DNA from: an uncultured Clostridia bacterium
Lineage (GTDB): Bacteria > Bacillota > Clostridia > TANB77 > CAG-508
Direction: 5' to 3'
DNA: 64,000 nucleotides
Assembly (NCBI GenBank): GCA_944393565.1
Contig: CALYAM010000002.1
Coordinates: forward strand, 1-64,000
Positions 28,391 through 38,133 of the stretch are shown in pieces. The notes under the pieces are model-generated. The model made no database searches. It was given only the letters and a program-made list of their open reading frames with translations, and was not told the origin of the DNA. A program made the position numbers and the translations under genes. Numbering within the stretch: position 1 is the first letter of the stretch; each line of letters opens with the position of its first letter.

Positions 28391-29695
28391 TTAAGCAAGA
28401 TCTGCAATAAGGTCATATTCTAAGACATCTGTCATTATACATGTAACAAATTCACCATTATTTAATTTTTTTGTGTTTTTGATTAAGCAAACTCCGTCCA
28501 TATCTGGAACGTCCATGTATGTTCTTGAAATATAATATTTATTGTCTAATGTTTTTCCTTCTATTAATGCTTCAAATTTATTTCCAATCTTTTCTTCTAA
28601 TTTTTCTTTAGAAATTTTTTGCTGTAATTTCATTATTTTGTTCCTTCTTGATTTCTTAGTCATTGGGTGAATTTGTCCTTTAAATCCAGCAGCAGGTGTT
28701 CCTTCTTCTTTTGAATAAGCAAATACTCCTAGTTTGTCAAAGCGCGTATTTAATACAAACTCATATAGCTCATTAAAGTTTTCTTTCGTTTCTCCAGGGA
28801 ATCCAACTATTAATGAGGTTCTTAATATAACATCTGGAATTTCTGTTCTTATATAATTGATTAGTTTCTTTATTTGTTTTTCATTACTTTTTCTGTTCAT
28901 TTTTTTCAAAATATTGTTTTCTATATGCTGAATTGGTATATCAAAATAATGACATATTTTTTTACTATTTTTTACTGTTTCAATAAGAAATTTATCAATA
29001 CTTTCTGGATATGCATATAAAAAGCGAATCCACTTAAGTCCTGATATTTTTTCTAGCTCTTGTAATAATATAGATAACTTACTTTCTCCATATATGTCTA
29101 CTCCGTATTTAGTAGTGTCTTGTGCAATAACAATTATTTCTTTTATTCCATTTTGTACTAGCATTTTTGCTTCATCCAAAATTTCTTCAATTGGTCTACT
29201 AATAAATTTCCCTCTTATCATTGGTATAGCGCAATAAGTGCAATAGTTACTACAGCCTTCTGCTATTTTTAAATATGCCGTTGTTTTTCCAGTTGTAATT
29301 GTTCTTATTTTATAATCTAATTTGTCATTTTTAGGTTTTTTATTTTGTAGAAGTTCTTCAATTTTATACCATAGTCTATCATATTCATCTATACTAACCC
29401 ATAAATCCACTTCTGGTAATGCTTTCCTAAGTTCATTTTTATATCTTTTTACTAAACAACCCATTGCAATTAAATATTTGCATTTTCCTATCTTTTTGTA
29501 TTCTGACATTTCTAAGATTGTATTAATTGCTTCTTCTTTTGCGCTTTCAATAAACCCACAAGTGTTTATTATAATAATTTCCGCTTCTTCTGGTTTTGAT
29601 ACAATTTCATATTTATGTTTCTTAAATAATCCTATACATAATTCTGTATCTACTAGATTTTTAGAGCAACCTAATGAAATAAATCCTACTTTCAT
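28391..29695 (-). CDS. rimO: Ribosomal protein S12 methylthiotransferase RimO
   Basis: 434-aa radical-SAM methylthiotransferase that modifies an aspartate of ribosomal protein S12. UPF0004 domain (SLGCSKNLVDTE, NTCGFIESAKEEAI, MGCLVKRY), radical SAM cluster motif (CSNYCTYCAIP), and a C-terminal TRAM domain. The S12-specific start MKVGFISLGCSKNLVD distinguishes it from MiaB. It follows RNase G by 12 bases. Confidence 0.94.
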   Translation of the reverse strand: MKVGFISLGCSKNLVDTELCIGLFKKHKYEIVSKPEEAEIIIINTCGFIESAKEEAINTILEMSEYKKIGKCKYLIAMGCLVKRYKNELRKALPEVDLWVSIDEYDRLWYKIEELLQNKKPKNDKLDYKIRTITTGKTTAYLKIAEGCSNYCTYCAIPMIRGKFISRPIEEILDEAKMLVQNGIKEIIVIAQDTTKYGVDIYGESKLSILLQELEKISGLKWIRFLYAYPESIDKFLIETVKNSKKICHYFDIPIQHIENNILKKMNRKSNEKQIKKLINYIRTEIPDVILRTSLIVGFPGETKENFNELYEFVLNTRFDKLGVFAYSKEEGTPAAGFKGQIHPMTKKSRRNKIMKLQQKISKEKLEEKIGNKFEALIEGKTLDNKYYISRTYMDVPDMDGVCLIKNTKKLNNGEFVTCIMTDVLEYDLIADLA

Positions 29696-29707
29696 ATTTT
29701 CCTACCT

Positions 29708-30872
29708 TTATGTTAAATTATTTATGTGCTTTCTAGTCATTTCCAATAGATTTAGTTTTGTAAATCCTAAGACCTGGGTTTTTGACCTGTCTTTTTTTAA
29801 TTCTTCTTTTAAAAGTCTTTCAATTTTTTCTTTGCTTTTGTTTTCTTTCATGTCTATATAATCTATTATTATAATTCCTCCAATGTCTCGTAATTTGAGC
29901 TGTTTTGCAATTTCAGTAGTAGCTTCACAATTTACTTTATATACTGTTGCTTCAGCTTCTTTGTTTCCAGTATATTTGCCAGAATTAACATCAATAGCAG
30001 TTAATGCTTCAGCTTTATCAATTGTAATAAATCCTCCACATTTAAGCCAAATTTTCCTATTCTCACTTTTTTTGATTTGTAGTTCTATATCTTCTTTTAG
30101 TGTTAAATCATAATCTAAGTTTATTTTAATATCTTTTTGTTTTATAAGTCTTTCTACTTTTTCTTTTAAAGATTTTGTATTTACTGTAATCATTCTGATT
30201 TCTTTTTCTACTAAGTCTGTTAGCAGTCTTTTTAATATATCATTGTTTTTATAAAGTAATGTTGGCATTTCTTTTGTGTTGTTCAATTTATATGTAATTT
30301 TCTCCCATTCTTTTAAAAGGTTTTCTATATCTTCTTTTAGCATAGCTTTTTCTTTTCCGTATTGCAGAGGTTCTAATAATTGCTCCAAAATTATTTGGCA
30401 ATAGACTCTTTATTTCACTTTTTAGTCTCTCAATTTCATTAATATTTTCAATTTTTTGGGAGGCTGTAATTATATTTGTGTTAGGGAGTAATACTGTGTA
30501 ATTCCCAGATAGGCTAATATGAGTTGATACTTTTGCTCCTTTTTTGTTGCTTTCTGCTCGTTTTACTTGAACTAATATTGGATTTCCTGGTTTAATAATC
30601 TCTTTTATGTTAAATTTATCTATATTTAGCTTTCCGCTTGATATGTCTTTTTTTGGCAAGAGATCTTTTAAGTGAATGAATGCATTTTTGTTTTCACCAA
30701 TGTTTATAAATGCTGCTTGCATTCCAGTTAAAACATTTTGTACTTTACCTATATAAATATTTCCCTCAATATTTTCCTGGTTTTCTTTTTGCAATATTCT
30801 TTCTACCAGGATTCCATTTTCCAGTAAAAGAATTTCTATTTCGCCGCTATCTCGTATTATAACATCATACAT
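29708..30872 (-). CDS. rng: Ribonuclease E/G family, one CGGA +1 site, short C-terminus
   Basis: 387 aa with CGGA at 30356-30359 (residue 172) read as Gly, joining IIRTSAI to GKEKAMLKEDIENLLKEW. N-terminal S1 domain (NIYIGKVQNVLTGMQAAFINIG), then the catalytic region with AIDVNSGKYTG and IIIDYIDMKE, which carry the metal-binding aspartates. It stops right after TKLNLLEMTRKH, so the zinc-link CPxC of typical RNase G is missing. It acts in RNA processing and decay. It sits between pth and rimO in one operon. Span minus one is divisible by three. Confidence 0.88.
30356..30359 (-). other. CGGA recoding site in RNase G (Gly172)
   Basis: ATA-CGGA-AAA. Reading CGGA as Gly continues the catalytic domain (RTSAIGKEKAML). 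Confidence 0.82.
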
Positions 30873-30876
30873 GTTT

Positions 30877-31443
30877 TTATCCTCTCTGATTATATAAATT
30901 CATTGCAACTTCAATTCCATCTTTTAGGATTGTTTCTATCGCCTTCTTTGCTTTGTTCTTTCCTTGCTCTAGTGCAATCCATTCTTCATCTTGCACAGCT
31001 CCAATAACATGATATATTAAGTCAACATTTTCTAATGGTTTCCCTATTCCTACACGTACCCTTGTAAATTCATCAGAGTTTAGAGCATTTACTACAGATT
31101 TCATTCCATTATGTGTTCCTGGGCTTCCCTTTCTCTTAATACGTATTTCTCCTGGTTTTATGTCAATATCGTCATATGTTACTATTATATTTTTGTTTTC
31201 TATTTTATAAAATTGTTTGAACTTTATAATTGATTCTCCACTTAAGTTCATATATGTTTGTGGTTTTAGTAAAACAACTTTTTTTTCGCATATAACACCT
31301 GTTCCATAGATTCCATAAAATTTATTTCTTGTAAGTTCAATATCATGTTCTTTGGCAAGTTGGTTAATAACATGGAAACCCATGTTATGCCTTGTTTTAT
31401 CATATTCTACTTCAGGATTTCCTAATCCCACTATTAAATACAT
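30877..31443 (-). CDS. pth: Peptidyl-tRNA hydrolase
   Basis: 188-aa Pth that frees tRNA from peptidyl-tRNAs dropped off the ribosome. Motifs: VGLGNPEVEYDKTRHNMGF with the catalytic His, LLKPQTYMNLSG, VTYDDIDIKPGEIRIKRKG and GTHNGMKSVV. It is the first gene of pth-rng-rimO, with 4 bases to rng. Drop-off rescue could matter in an organism that stalls at CGG, but this is speculation. Confidence 0.96.
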   Translation of the reverse strand: MYLIVGLGNPEVEYDKTRHNMGFHVINQLAKEHDIELTRNKFYGIYGTGVICEKKVVLLKPQTYMNLSGESIIKFKQFYKIENKNIIVTYDDIDIKPGEIRIKRKGSPGTHNGMKSVVNALNSDEFTRVRVGIGKPLENVDLIYHVIGAVQDEEWIALEQGKNKAKKAIETILKDGIEVAMNLYNQRG

Positions 31444-31463
31444 TTTGTTTTCCTCTTTTATTT

Positions 31464-32429
31464 TTATAGTTTATACTTTTTTTCTTTTTCATTATAAAAA
31501 TCTACTACTTCTTTAAATTTTATTTTTTCTTTGATTTCAGTTTGCAGATTTTCTAATTGTAATAATTTTTGGTTAAATTTGTCTATTACTTTTTTTGTAG
31601 CTTCTTTTTTATCAATGTTGCTTGATTTCGAAATTTTTTCTAAAAATTCTCCATAAAAATATATTGCTCTTTTTAAGCAACAAGCCTGAATATCTGGTTC
31701 ATATTTAAAGTGCTCAATACATTCATCATATACAGTAATTGAATCATCCAGTCTTTTCATTGAAAAATCTTTTCTCATTATACTATTACTACTTTGTACA
31801 TATCCATATAAAATGTCATTTGTTTCTACAATTCTTTTGCATTGCTCTATTAACCTATATATAATTGTTTCATCATCGATAATTCTTCCCGAAATATATC
31901 GAATATTTTTAAATAAATTGCTTTCAAAAAGCTTATTGCACATTATAACAGTTTTAACATGTTCTTTATCATCTTTTCCATAAAGTTCTATTAGTGCTTC
32001 TTTTCTTGTCATTACTCTTGTTTCTTGATTTTTTTTGGGAAAAGTGTATTTTTCACCTTCAGTTATTCTTTCGAAGCCACATTCTGCTATTTGTGCATTA
32101 TGTGTTTTTATTAAATCTAGCATTGTTTCATAAAAAGTATTTTCTATATAGTCATCTGCATCAATAAACGAGAAGTATTTGCCTACTGCATTTTCAATTC
32201 CTGTATTTCTTGCAGATGCTGCACCTCTATTTTCTGTAGAAATAAGTTTTATTCTATTGTCTTTACTTTTATATCTTTTACAAATTTCTTCAGATGAATC
32301 TGTTGATCCATCATTAATTAAAATGATTTCTATTTCTTTATACGATTGGTTTATAATGCTTTTTAAACAGTTATCTAAATATTTTTCTTTATTGTAAATT
32401 GGAATAATTACACTAATTAAATCTTTCAT
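31464..32429 (-). CDS. Glycosyltransferase family 2
   Basis: 321-aa GT-A glycosyltransferase: SVIIPIYNKEKYLDNCLKSI at the N-terminus, the nucleotide-sugar motif LINDGSTDSS, and FIDADDYIE as the metal-binding DxD-like motif near residue 95. The C-terminal half is helical. Cytoplasmic or peripheral; the sugar and acceptor cannot be told. It is the last gene of the polysaccharide cluster, with AGGAGG before its start. Confidence 0.9.
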   Translation of the reverse strand: MKDLISVIIPIYNKEKYLDNCLKSIINQSYKEIEIILINDGSTDSSEEICKRYKSKDNRIKLISTENRGAASARNTGIENAVGKYFSFIDADDYIENTFYETMLDLIKTHNAQIAECGFERITEGEKYTFPKKNQETRVMTRKEALIELYGKDDKEHVKTVIMCNKLFESNLFKNIRYISGRIIDDETIIYRLIEQCKRIVETNDILYGYVQSSNSIMRKDFSMKRLDDSITVYDECIEHFKYEPDIQACCLKRAIYFYGEFLEKISKSSNIDKKEATKKVIDKFNQKLLQLENLQTEIKEKIKFKEVVDFYNEKEKKYKL

Positions 32430-32456
32430 TCGTCCTCCTCCTTGTATGATATAGCA

Positions 32457-32514
32457 AAACTATGTGGCTTAAGCTGCAATTGCAAAACTTGATTTTTATA
32501 TTTCCACATAGTTT
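32457..32514 (-). terminator. Hairpin between two glycosyltransferase genes
   Basis: 11-bp stem AAACTATGTGG/CCACATAGTTT with a 36-base loop that holds a smaller palindrome (GCAATTGC), followed on the minus strand by TTTTGC. Confidence 0.5.
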
Positions 32515-32533
32515 ATTTTATAAAGTAAATTTG

Positions 32534-33625
32534 TTAATATTCTTCATCATATTGTGAAATTTTATGATACATATCTGCATCAGGTCTTGACATGTCTTCT
32601 CTAACCTGTTTTGGAACATAAGTCCTAATATCTGCTACTATCTTGCAATAATTAACAGCTTCTTCATAATCTTCTTCTAAAATTTTTCCTATGATCATTT
32701 GTTGTGCTTGTTGTGCTGCTGGAACTTTAAGTTCAATACTTAATTCATAAAACCAGTGCATGTTTTTTAAAATCTTTACTCTTTCTTCATCAGAAATTAA
32801 TGTTGAATCAATAAATTTATATAGCATATATGACATGTTTTTTGCATACATATATCTATAAAATCTTAATTGGTTATGCCTTTTAAAGTTTTCATATATT
32901 GCTCTGTATGAGCGGTTTATTCTTTCGAAGTAGTCTGCAGAACAATAAAATGACACTGATTTTACTGCATTTCCTTGGTTCCTTTGGCGGTAGCAATATA
33001 CAATGTCTTGTATGTAGTGTACATTTTTTGATTCCATAAATGCGTATGTAGTAAAGTATGCATCTTCTCCTGGTACGCCCTCTAGAAATTTTATATTATG
33101 GTTTTTAATAAATTCTTTATTAAATATTTTATTGCATACAGAACCATTTAATACAAAAAATGATTTTGTATAGTCTGTTATACTTAATTTAAAATTAACG
33201 TATTTGTCTAAATTGAATATGGGTTTTTCCCATACTGTCCCATCCTCATCTGCATTTATATAATTTGCTGTGATAAAATCTGCTGATTTTTCTTCAATTG
33301 CATTATACATTGTTTCACAAGCTTTAGGAGGTAAAAAGTCATCTGCATCAGCAAACATTAAATATTTTCCCTTTGCAAGTTCTATTCCCTTGTTTCTCGC
33401 AGTTCCAGCTATTTTGTTGTTTTGTGGTAATTTTACAGATAGAAAATTGTCGTATTTTTCAGCATATTCATCCATTATTTTTGTGCTATTATCTGTTGAT
33501 AAATCGTCTACCATAATTATTTGTATTTCTCTAAAGTCCATTGTTTGGTTTACTATAGATTCTAATAATGTTCTTAAGTACTTTTCTGCATTATAAACTG
33601 GAATTGTTAATGTGATTTTGTACAT
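32534..33625 (-). CDS. Glycosyltransferase family 2
   Basis: 363 aa. GT-A start TLTIPVYNAEKYLRTLLESI, DDLSTDNST, and MFADADDFLP as the DxD-type motif. The later GVPGEDAYFTTYAF carries the usual ED motif of the acceptor side. The C-terminus is helical and acidic. The acceptor is unknown. It has its own consensus promoter at 33650-33679, so it can be expressed separately from the upstream cluster genes. Confidence 0.9.
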   Translation of the reverse strand: MYKITLTIPVYNAEKYLRTLLESIVNQTMDFREIQIIMVDDLSTDNSTKIMDEYAEKYDNFLSVKLPQNNKIAGTARNKGIELAKGKYLMFADADDFLPPKACETMYNAIEEKSADFITANYINADEDGTVWEKPIFNLDKYVNFKLSITDYTKSFFVLNGSVCNKIFNKEFIKNHNIKFLEGVPGEDAYFTTYAFMESKNVHYIQDIVYCYRQRNQGNAVKSVSFYCSADYFERINRSYRAIYENFKRHNQLRFYRYMYAKNMSYMLYKFIDSTLISDEERVKILKNMHWFYELSIELKVPAAQQAQQMIIGKILEEDYEEAVNYCKIVADIRTYVPKQVREDMSRPDADMYHKISQYDEEY

Positions 33626-33649
33626 AAAAATAACCCCCTATGGTTTTAT

Positions 33650-33679
33650 ATTATACTACTTTACCGAATTATTTGTCAA
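33650..33679 (-). promoter_or_regulatory. Promoter of the second glycosyltransferase
   Basis: Minus-strand TTGACA, an 18-base spacer and TATAAT, about 25 bases before the start codon. Confidence 0.7.
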
Positions 33680-33748
33680 ATTTCAGGATGTTTATTAGTA
33701 TTTTTTCTTCATATATTTATACCATTTTAGAGGGTAAAAAGTTTCATT

Positions 33749-34912
33749 TTATTTTTTTAATTTATTTACAAGATTATAGAAATTATTTAGGTATTGTTCC
33801 ATTCCATATTTTTTTGATCTTATCTTTCCATTGTTTCCCATTTTAATTCTTGTTTCAGGATTTTCTACTAAGAAGTCTAATTTTTCTGTCATGTTTTTGA
33901 TCAAATTTTCGTCCTTTTTTATAACATAGGCACAGCTATCATCAACTATTTCTGGTATTCCTCCCGATTTAGTTACAATTAGAGGTAAGCCACTGCTCAT
34001 AGCTTCAACTACCACTAGTCCAAATAGTTCTTCCCACATTGAAGGAACTACTGCAATATCTGAAATATTATGAATCTTGTATAATTCTTTGTTATCAATA
34101 TATCCTGTAAATCTAATTCTGTTTTGAACAGGTTTAGCAGCTTCTTCTATTTCGTAGTCATAGTCTGTTTTTACTCTTTCTCCATAATTTGCACTTCCCA
34201 CAATCAGTAATTTTGCACGGTTTATATTTTTCATTTTTTCAAAGCTATTTATCAATTGCTTAATTCCTTTTTCTGGGATAGTTCTTCCTGCAAAGAATAT
34301 AACAACATCATCTGGTTTAATGTCGTATTTTTCCCTTAGTTTAAGCCTTTCTTCTTCACTTATCTTTTTGTCAAAATCTTTTAGCTCAATTGCATTGTAT
34401 AGTAATTCTACATCTGTTTTTTTTACGTTGCCGTTTTCTATAATTAGTTTTCGAGTGTATTCACTAATTGCAATATATTTACTATAAATCTGGTTATTTA
34501 TTGTGCTATCTCCAAGTGCATTTCCATGTATATGTACTAAGCACTTTTCTTTTGGAAATCTCTTTAGTAAATATTGATAGCCAGAAATGTCTCCTCCTTC
34601 TATTATAATAAAATCAAAGTTTTCGTTTTTTATTTTATCATATATATCATCCATGTAACTCTCAAAAGCCGTATCATTGCTTTCAAATGTTAGGTCTAAA
34701 TTATCTCTTCTTTGTTTCATATAAAGAAATTTGGTATGTTTGTAATTTCTACTTAGTCTTTCTGCTTCTTCTTCATATACACTCACACATGTAAAGTGGA
34801 TTTTTCCTTCTTTTTCATTTTCTTTTAGCAAATTTGTCATTAATGTTTCTGTTGCACCACCTTTTGTTGCTGGTACTGGGAATACATTTGGCATAATTAA
34901 GCATATTTCCAT
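33749..34912 (-). CDS. Glycosyltransferase family 4
   Basis: 387-aa GT-B enzyme. The N-terminal domain opens with MPNVFPVPATKGGATETLM; the C-terminal Rossmann domain has FFAGRTIPEKGIKQLI (donor-binding start) and the typical EX7E region (SMWEELFGLVVVEAMSSGLP). Retaining transferase using a nucleotide sugar; substrate unknown. Part of the surface-polysaccharide set, 20 bases downstream of the phosphatase gene. Confidence 0.92.
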   Translation of the reverse strand: MEICLIMPNVFPVPATKGGATETLMTNLLKENEKEGKIHFTCVSVYEEEAERLSRNYKHTKFLYMKQRRDNLDLTFESNDTAFESYMDDIYDKIKNENFDFIIIEGGDISGYQYLLKRFPKEKCLVHIHGNALGDSTINNQIYSKYIAISEYTRKLIIENGNVKKTDVELLYNAIELKDFDKKISEEERLKLREKYDIKPDDVVIFFAGRTIPEKGIKQLINSFEKMKNINRAKLLIVGSANYGERVKTDYDYEIEEAAKPVQNRIRFTGYIDNKELYKIHNISDIAVVPSMWEELFGLVVVEAMSSGLPLIVTKSGGIPEIVDDSCAYVIKKDENLIKNMTEKLDFLVENPETRIKMGNNGKIRSKKYGMEQYLNNFYNLVNKLKK

Positions 34913-34932
34913 GTTATCGACTCCTATTTTAC

Positions 34933-35541
34933 TTATTCATTTATTTTATAATTTAATACTTCTATATTGAATTGTTTATGTTCGTAGGTTAGTATGTTAA
35001 TACTTGTGTTCTTTTGGCTATATTTTTCTCTTTCTTCTGTAAATGGTACCCCTGTTACTTTTCTTAAGAACGCCTCTATTGCAACTCCATGAGATGCTAT
35101 TAAAATATTCTTTTTTCTATTTTCCTGCACAATTTTTTCTATTTCATTATACATTCTTTGTGCTACATGTTCTGTTGTTTCTTGTCCTGGTATATCCATT
35201 ATTTCGTTTGTTTTTATATGGTTTTCATGTATCTTCGGGTTTTCTCTGTTTACATCTTCCCATTTCCAGCCATCATAAATACCAAAATACATTTCTGATA
35301 ATTGCTCTTTGATATATATTTTTATATTATTTCTGTTTATAATTGGTTTTATAGTATCAATTGCCCTTATACTTGGGCTAGAATATGCAACATTAAATTT
35401 TACATTGGCTAAATAGTTTGCTAATGCTTCTGCTTGCATTTTTCCATCATAAGTAAGCTCATAATCTTGCCTACCTGTTAGTCTTTTTTCTACGTTTCCT
35501 GTTGATTGTGCATGCCTTACAATGTAAATATAAGTTTTCAT
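34933..35541 (-). CDS. Histidine phosphatase (phosphoglycerate mutase-like)
   Basis: 202 aa, branch of the histidine phosphatase superfamily: YIVRHAQSTGN (catalytic His) at the N-terminus, SPSIRAIDT with the second arginine, an acidic EMYFGIYDGWKWEDV segment, and SHGVAIEAF with the second His. The substrate cannot be deduced. It overlaps the upstream glycosyltransferase by one base, so translation is probably coupled. Confidence 0.88.
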   Translation of the reverse strand: MKTYIYIVRHAQSTGNVEKRLTGRQDYELTYDGKMQAEALANYLANVKFNVAYSSPSIRAIDTIKPIINRNNIKIYIKEQLSEMYFGIYDGWKWEDVNRENPKIHENHIKTNEIMDIPGQETTEHVAQRMYNEIEKIVQENRKKNILIASHGVAIEAFLRKVTGVPFTEEREKYSQKNTSINILTYEHKQFNIEVLNYKINE

Positions 35542-36404
35542 TATTTTAACTCCTTTTCCTCTTCAAAAACGTAGTTTCTCTTTGGAAATATTGGTGTTCC
35601 AGTATGTTCTTTTAATGCTTTTAAAACACATACTGTTCTTGGATAAAGCCCATTTGTTTCATTTTTTATAAAGCTTAATAAATATGGCTTGTACTTTTCT
35701 GGTGTTTCTTCATATAAGTCCATTACATATGACATCATTCTATACATATCTGAACATCTTCTAATATTAGGAGTAGACATTATACTTCCTTCTCGGTTTC
35801 TTACATAATTGTATATTGGAAATGCTCCATAAGTTATTTTATCTGCATGGATAATGCTTTTTAGTGAGTATACCATATCTTCATAATACATGTTTTCCAC
35901 AAATGTAATGTTATTTTTTATTAAAAATTCTCTTCTCCAGCATTTACTTGAAACAGCAAAATGCATATCACATGCAATTCTAGCCTCTTTTGTTGAGTTT
36001 TCAGCTGTTGGTATATATAATCTGTTGTCACCACCAATATACTGAACGCCAAAATAAGCTATATCTATTTTTTCCTTTCCTAAAACTTCATAAATACGGC
36101 TTAATGTATCATTTGCATATAAGCTATCATCTGCATCAAGATATAAAATATATTCTCCTCGTGCTTTTTTTACTGCTATGTTTCTGGCAGCACCTAGTCC
36201 TTTGTTTTGCTTGCAATCAATAAAATTTATCTTTTTATCTTTATATTTTTTTATAACTTCTGCTGTATTGTCTGTGGATCCATCATTATAAATAACTAGT
36301 TCATAGTTATCATAGTCTTGTTCTAATACACTTATTATTGATGCATCAATATAATTCCCAACATTATATGCACAAATTATAATGCTAAATTTAGGTTCTT
36401 CCAT
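35541..36404 (-). CDS. Glycosyltransferase family 2
   Basis: 287-aa GT-A protein: SIIICAYNVGNYIDASIISV, VIYNDGSTDNT, and YLDADDSLYA as the DxD-like motif; MYYEDMVYSLKS carries the catalytic-side acidic pair. First gene of a unit with the phosphatase and the GT4. It has its own consensus promoter about 95 bases upstream, in the long intergenic region. Confidence 0.9.
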   Translation of the reverse strand: MEEPKFSIIICAYNVGNYIDASIISVLEQDYDNYELVIYNDGSTDNTAEVIKKYKDKKINFIDCKQNKGLGAARNIAVKKARGEYILYLDADDSLYANDTLSRIYEVLGKEKIDIAYFGVQYIGGDNRLYIPTAENSTKEARIACDMHFAVSSKCWRREFLIKNNITFVENMYYEDMVYSLKSIIHADKITYGAFPIYNYVRNREGSIMSTPNIRRCSDMYRMMSYVMDLYEETPEKYKPYLLSFIKNETNGLYPRTVCVLKALKEHTGTPIFPKRNYVFEEEKELK

Positions 36405-36497
36405 TTTGGTATTATCATTCCTTTCTAATGTTTTTATATTTTCAACATTTTCTTTAGCTTATTATAGTATCTACATTTGTGCTTAACATATTTTTAT

Positions 36498-36526
36498 ATT
36501 ATATTATTTTTAGTGTGTTTTGTCAA
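36498..36526 (-). promoter_or_regulatory. Promoter of the glycosyltransferase-phosphatase-GT4 unit
   Basis: Minus-strand TTGACA, a 17-base spacer and TATAAT, both boxes perfect. Confidence 0.8.
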
Positions 36527-36632
36527 TTTATATATGTTAATTCTATTTTTTTGGTGTTAAGTATCCTACCACTTGCCATTGGTATGTTATTTAATCTTTT
36601 TTTATATGTTTTCCCTTTTTATGTGTAAAATT

Positions 36633-36682
36633 TAGGAAGAAACATTTTAGCATACAAAGTATAGTTAAAATGTTTCTTCCTA
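36633..36682. repeat. Inverted repeat 1
   Basis: 17-bp stem (36633-36649 with 36666-36682), 16-base loop, extended outward imperfectly by GTAAAAT/ATTTTAC. Confidence 0.6.
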
Positions 36683-36689
36683 GATTTTA

Positions 36690-36722
36690 CATCCTTTCGC
36701 GCACTTTATTCGTGAAAGGATG
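36690..36722. repeat. Inverted repeat 2
   Basis: 9-bp stem CATCCTTTC/GAAAGGATG with a 15-base loop. Confidence 0.5.
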
Positions 36723-36751
36723 TTCGTTTTTCATATATTTTGCTAAAATCT

Positions 36752-36817
36752 GAGTGTTAAAATCTAACTGTGCAATTCAAAAAAATTTTTGAATTGCACA
36801 GTTAGATTTTAACACTC
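36752..36817 (-). terminator. Long near-perfect hairpin downstream of the WecA-like gene
   Basis: About 31 bp of stem around a poly-A/poly-T centre; arms begin GAGTGTTAAAATC and end GATTTTAACACTC. It lies about 90 bases after the stop codon and may terminate that operon. Confidence 0.55.
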
Positions 36818-36908
36818 TAGTTTTCTCCTTCCTTTGTCAACACTTTCTCTGAACATTTTGAGTGTTTATAATATGAACTTTAAAAAATGTTTTAATAAAG
36901 TTCACTCT

Positions 36909-38120
36909 CTATTCTTTTATAAATTGATCTTTTCCTGCACCACATAGTGGACATACCCAGTCATCTGGTAAGTCTTCAAATTTAATACCTGTTTCTTCAG
37001 GGTTATATTCATAACCACATACCATGCATTTATACATTTTATCACCTTCTTCCTTAAACCTAAATAAATTCTTATAACCTATTGCTACAACTGCTCCAAT
37101 CATTAAAGCAAATGATAGAGCTTTCCAAACACCACTTTCTAATAGTATAACCGCAAACATTCCGAGTGTTGCACTAATTGCATATAAAATTAAAACAGCT
37201 TGTTTTTGGCTATAACCTTTTGTCATTAATCTATGGTGCAAGTGCCCTCTGTCTGGTATTACAATAGCTTTTATTGATTTTCCGCTTATTACTCTCCTTA
37301 TTATTGCCCATATTGTATCAAATATTGGTAGTGCAAGTACTATAAGTGGTGCAATAATAACAATTGCGGTATATGTTTTTGCAACTCCTAAGATAGATAT
37401 AACAGCTAGTGAAAATCCTAAAAAATTAGATCCTGTATCTCCCATAAATGTTTTAGCTGGGTTAAAGTTAAATGGCAAAAATCCAACTAATGCTCCAGCT
37501 AAAGCGGTTACTAAAAGTATTGCTATGAGTGGAGAATAATTTAGCGAGAATATGATTAAAAGCGACAAGCATGAAATGATTCCAATTCCTGTTGATAATC
37601 CGTCTAAACCATCTATTAAGTTAATCGCATTAGTAATTCCTATTATCCATCCTAGTGTAATTATTATTGAAACTGTATAACTAAGACCTATTGAATTAAA
37701 AAATGGTAAATTAAGATTTTCTATTCTAATACCACTATAAACTACAATAATAGCTGCAATAATTTGCCCTGCGAGTTTTGTAAATGGTTCTAATCCTTTT
37801 GAGTCATCTATAATACACGTTATTGCTAAAACTATTATTCCTCCTAGGAACCCAAGTAGTTTAATTCCATATTCTTCTTGCCCAAATAAATTAAATGTGC
37901 CTTCTATGCTCATTATTGTTACTAAATATATTATCGAAACCACAAATCCTAAAATTACTGCTATTCCACCTAGTCTTGGCATTGGTCTTGTGTTTATTCT
38001 TCTTTCGTCCTTTGGTATGTCCACAGCACCTATTCTTCTGGCTAGCTTAATGCTATATGGTGTTACTACAAAAGATGTAATAAAAGCAAGCAGAAATGCT
38101 ATTGCAATATCTCCCCACAT
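36909..38120 (-). CDS. WecA/TagO-like undecaprenyl-phosphate sugar-1-P transferase fused to rubredoxin
   Basis: 403 aa. Residues 1-355 are a polytopic MraY/WecA-family transferase that starts lipid-linked polymer synthesis: [40 protein letters not shown] and the [15 protein letters not shown] loop. Residues 362-403 are a complete rubredoxin ([21 protein letters not shown]). At the junction, AAGGTG lies six bases before an in-frame ATG (37035-37037), so free rubredoxin could also be made. The polymer may be the surface glycan built by the neighbouring transferases. Confidence 0.88.
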   Translation of the reverse strand: MWGDIAIAFLLAFITSFVVTPYSIKLARRIGAVDIPKDERRINTRPMPRLGGIAVILGFVVSIIYLVTIMSIEGTFNLFGQEEYGIKLLGFLGGIIVLAITCIIDDSKGLEPFTKLAGQIIAAIIVVYSGIRIENLNLPFFNSIGLSYTVSIIITLGWIIGITNAINLIDGLDGLSTGIGIISCLSLLIIFSLNYSPLIAILLVTALAGALVGFLPFNFNPAKTFMGDTGSNFLGFSLAVISILGVAKTYTAIVIIAPLIVLALPIFDTIWAIIRRVISGKSIKAIVIPDRGHLHHRLMTKGYSQKQAVLILYAISATLGMFAVILLESGVWKALSFALMIGAVVAIGYKNLFRFKEEGDKMYKCMVCGYEYNPEETGIKFEDLPDDWVCPLCGAGKDQFIKE

Positions 38121-38133
38121 ATAAACCTCCGGT

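Larger units (their letters stand above)
36405..36908. other. Long intergenic region with promoter and three hairpins
   Basis: 504 bases with no ORF that I can support. It holds a consensus promoter (36498-36526) for the glycosyltransferase downstream and three successive inverted repeats (36633-36682, 36690-36722, 36752-36817). Confidence 0.6.

Noticed and set aside
36752..36817. Long inverted repeat as the terminal repeat of an insertion element
   Set aside because: The arms are only a few bases apart, there is no transposase, and no second copy was seen in the window.
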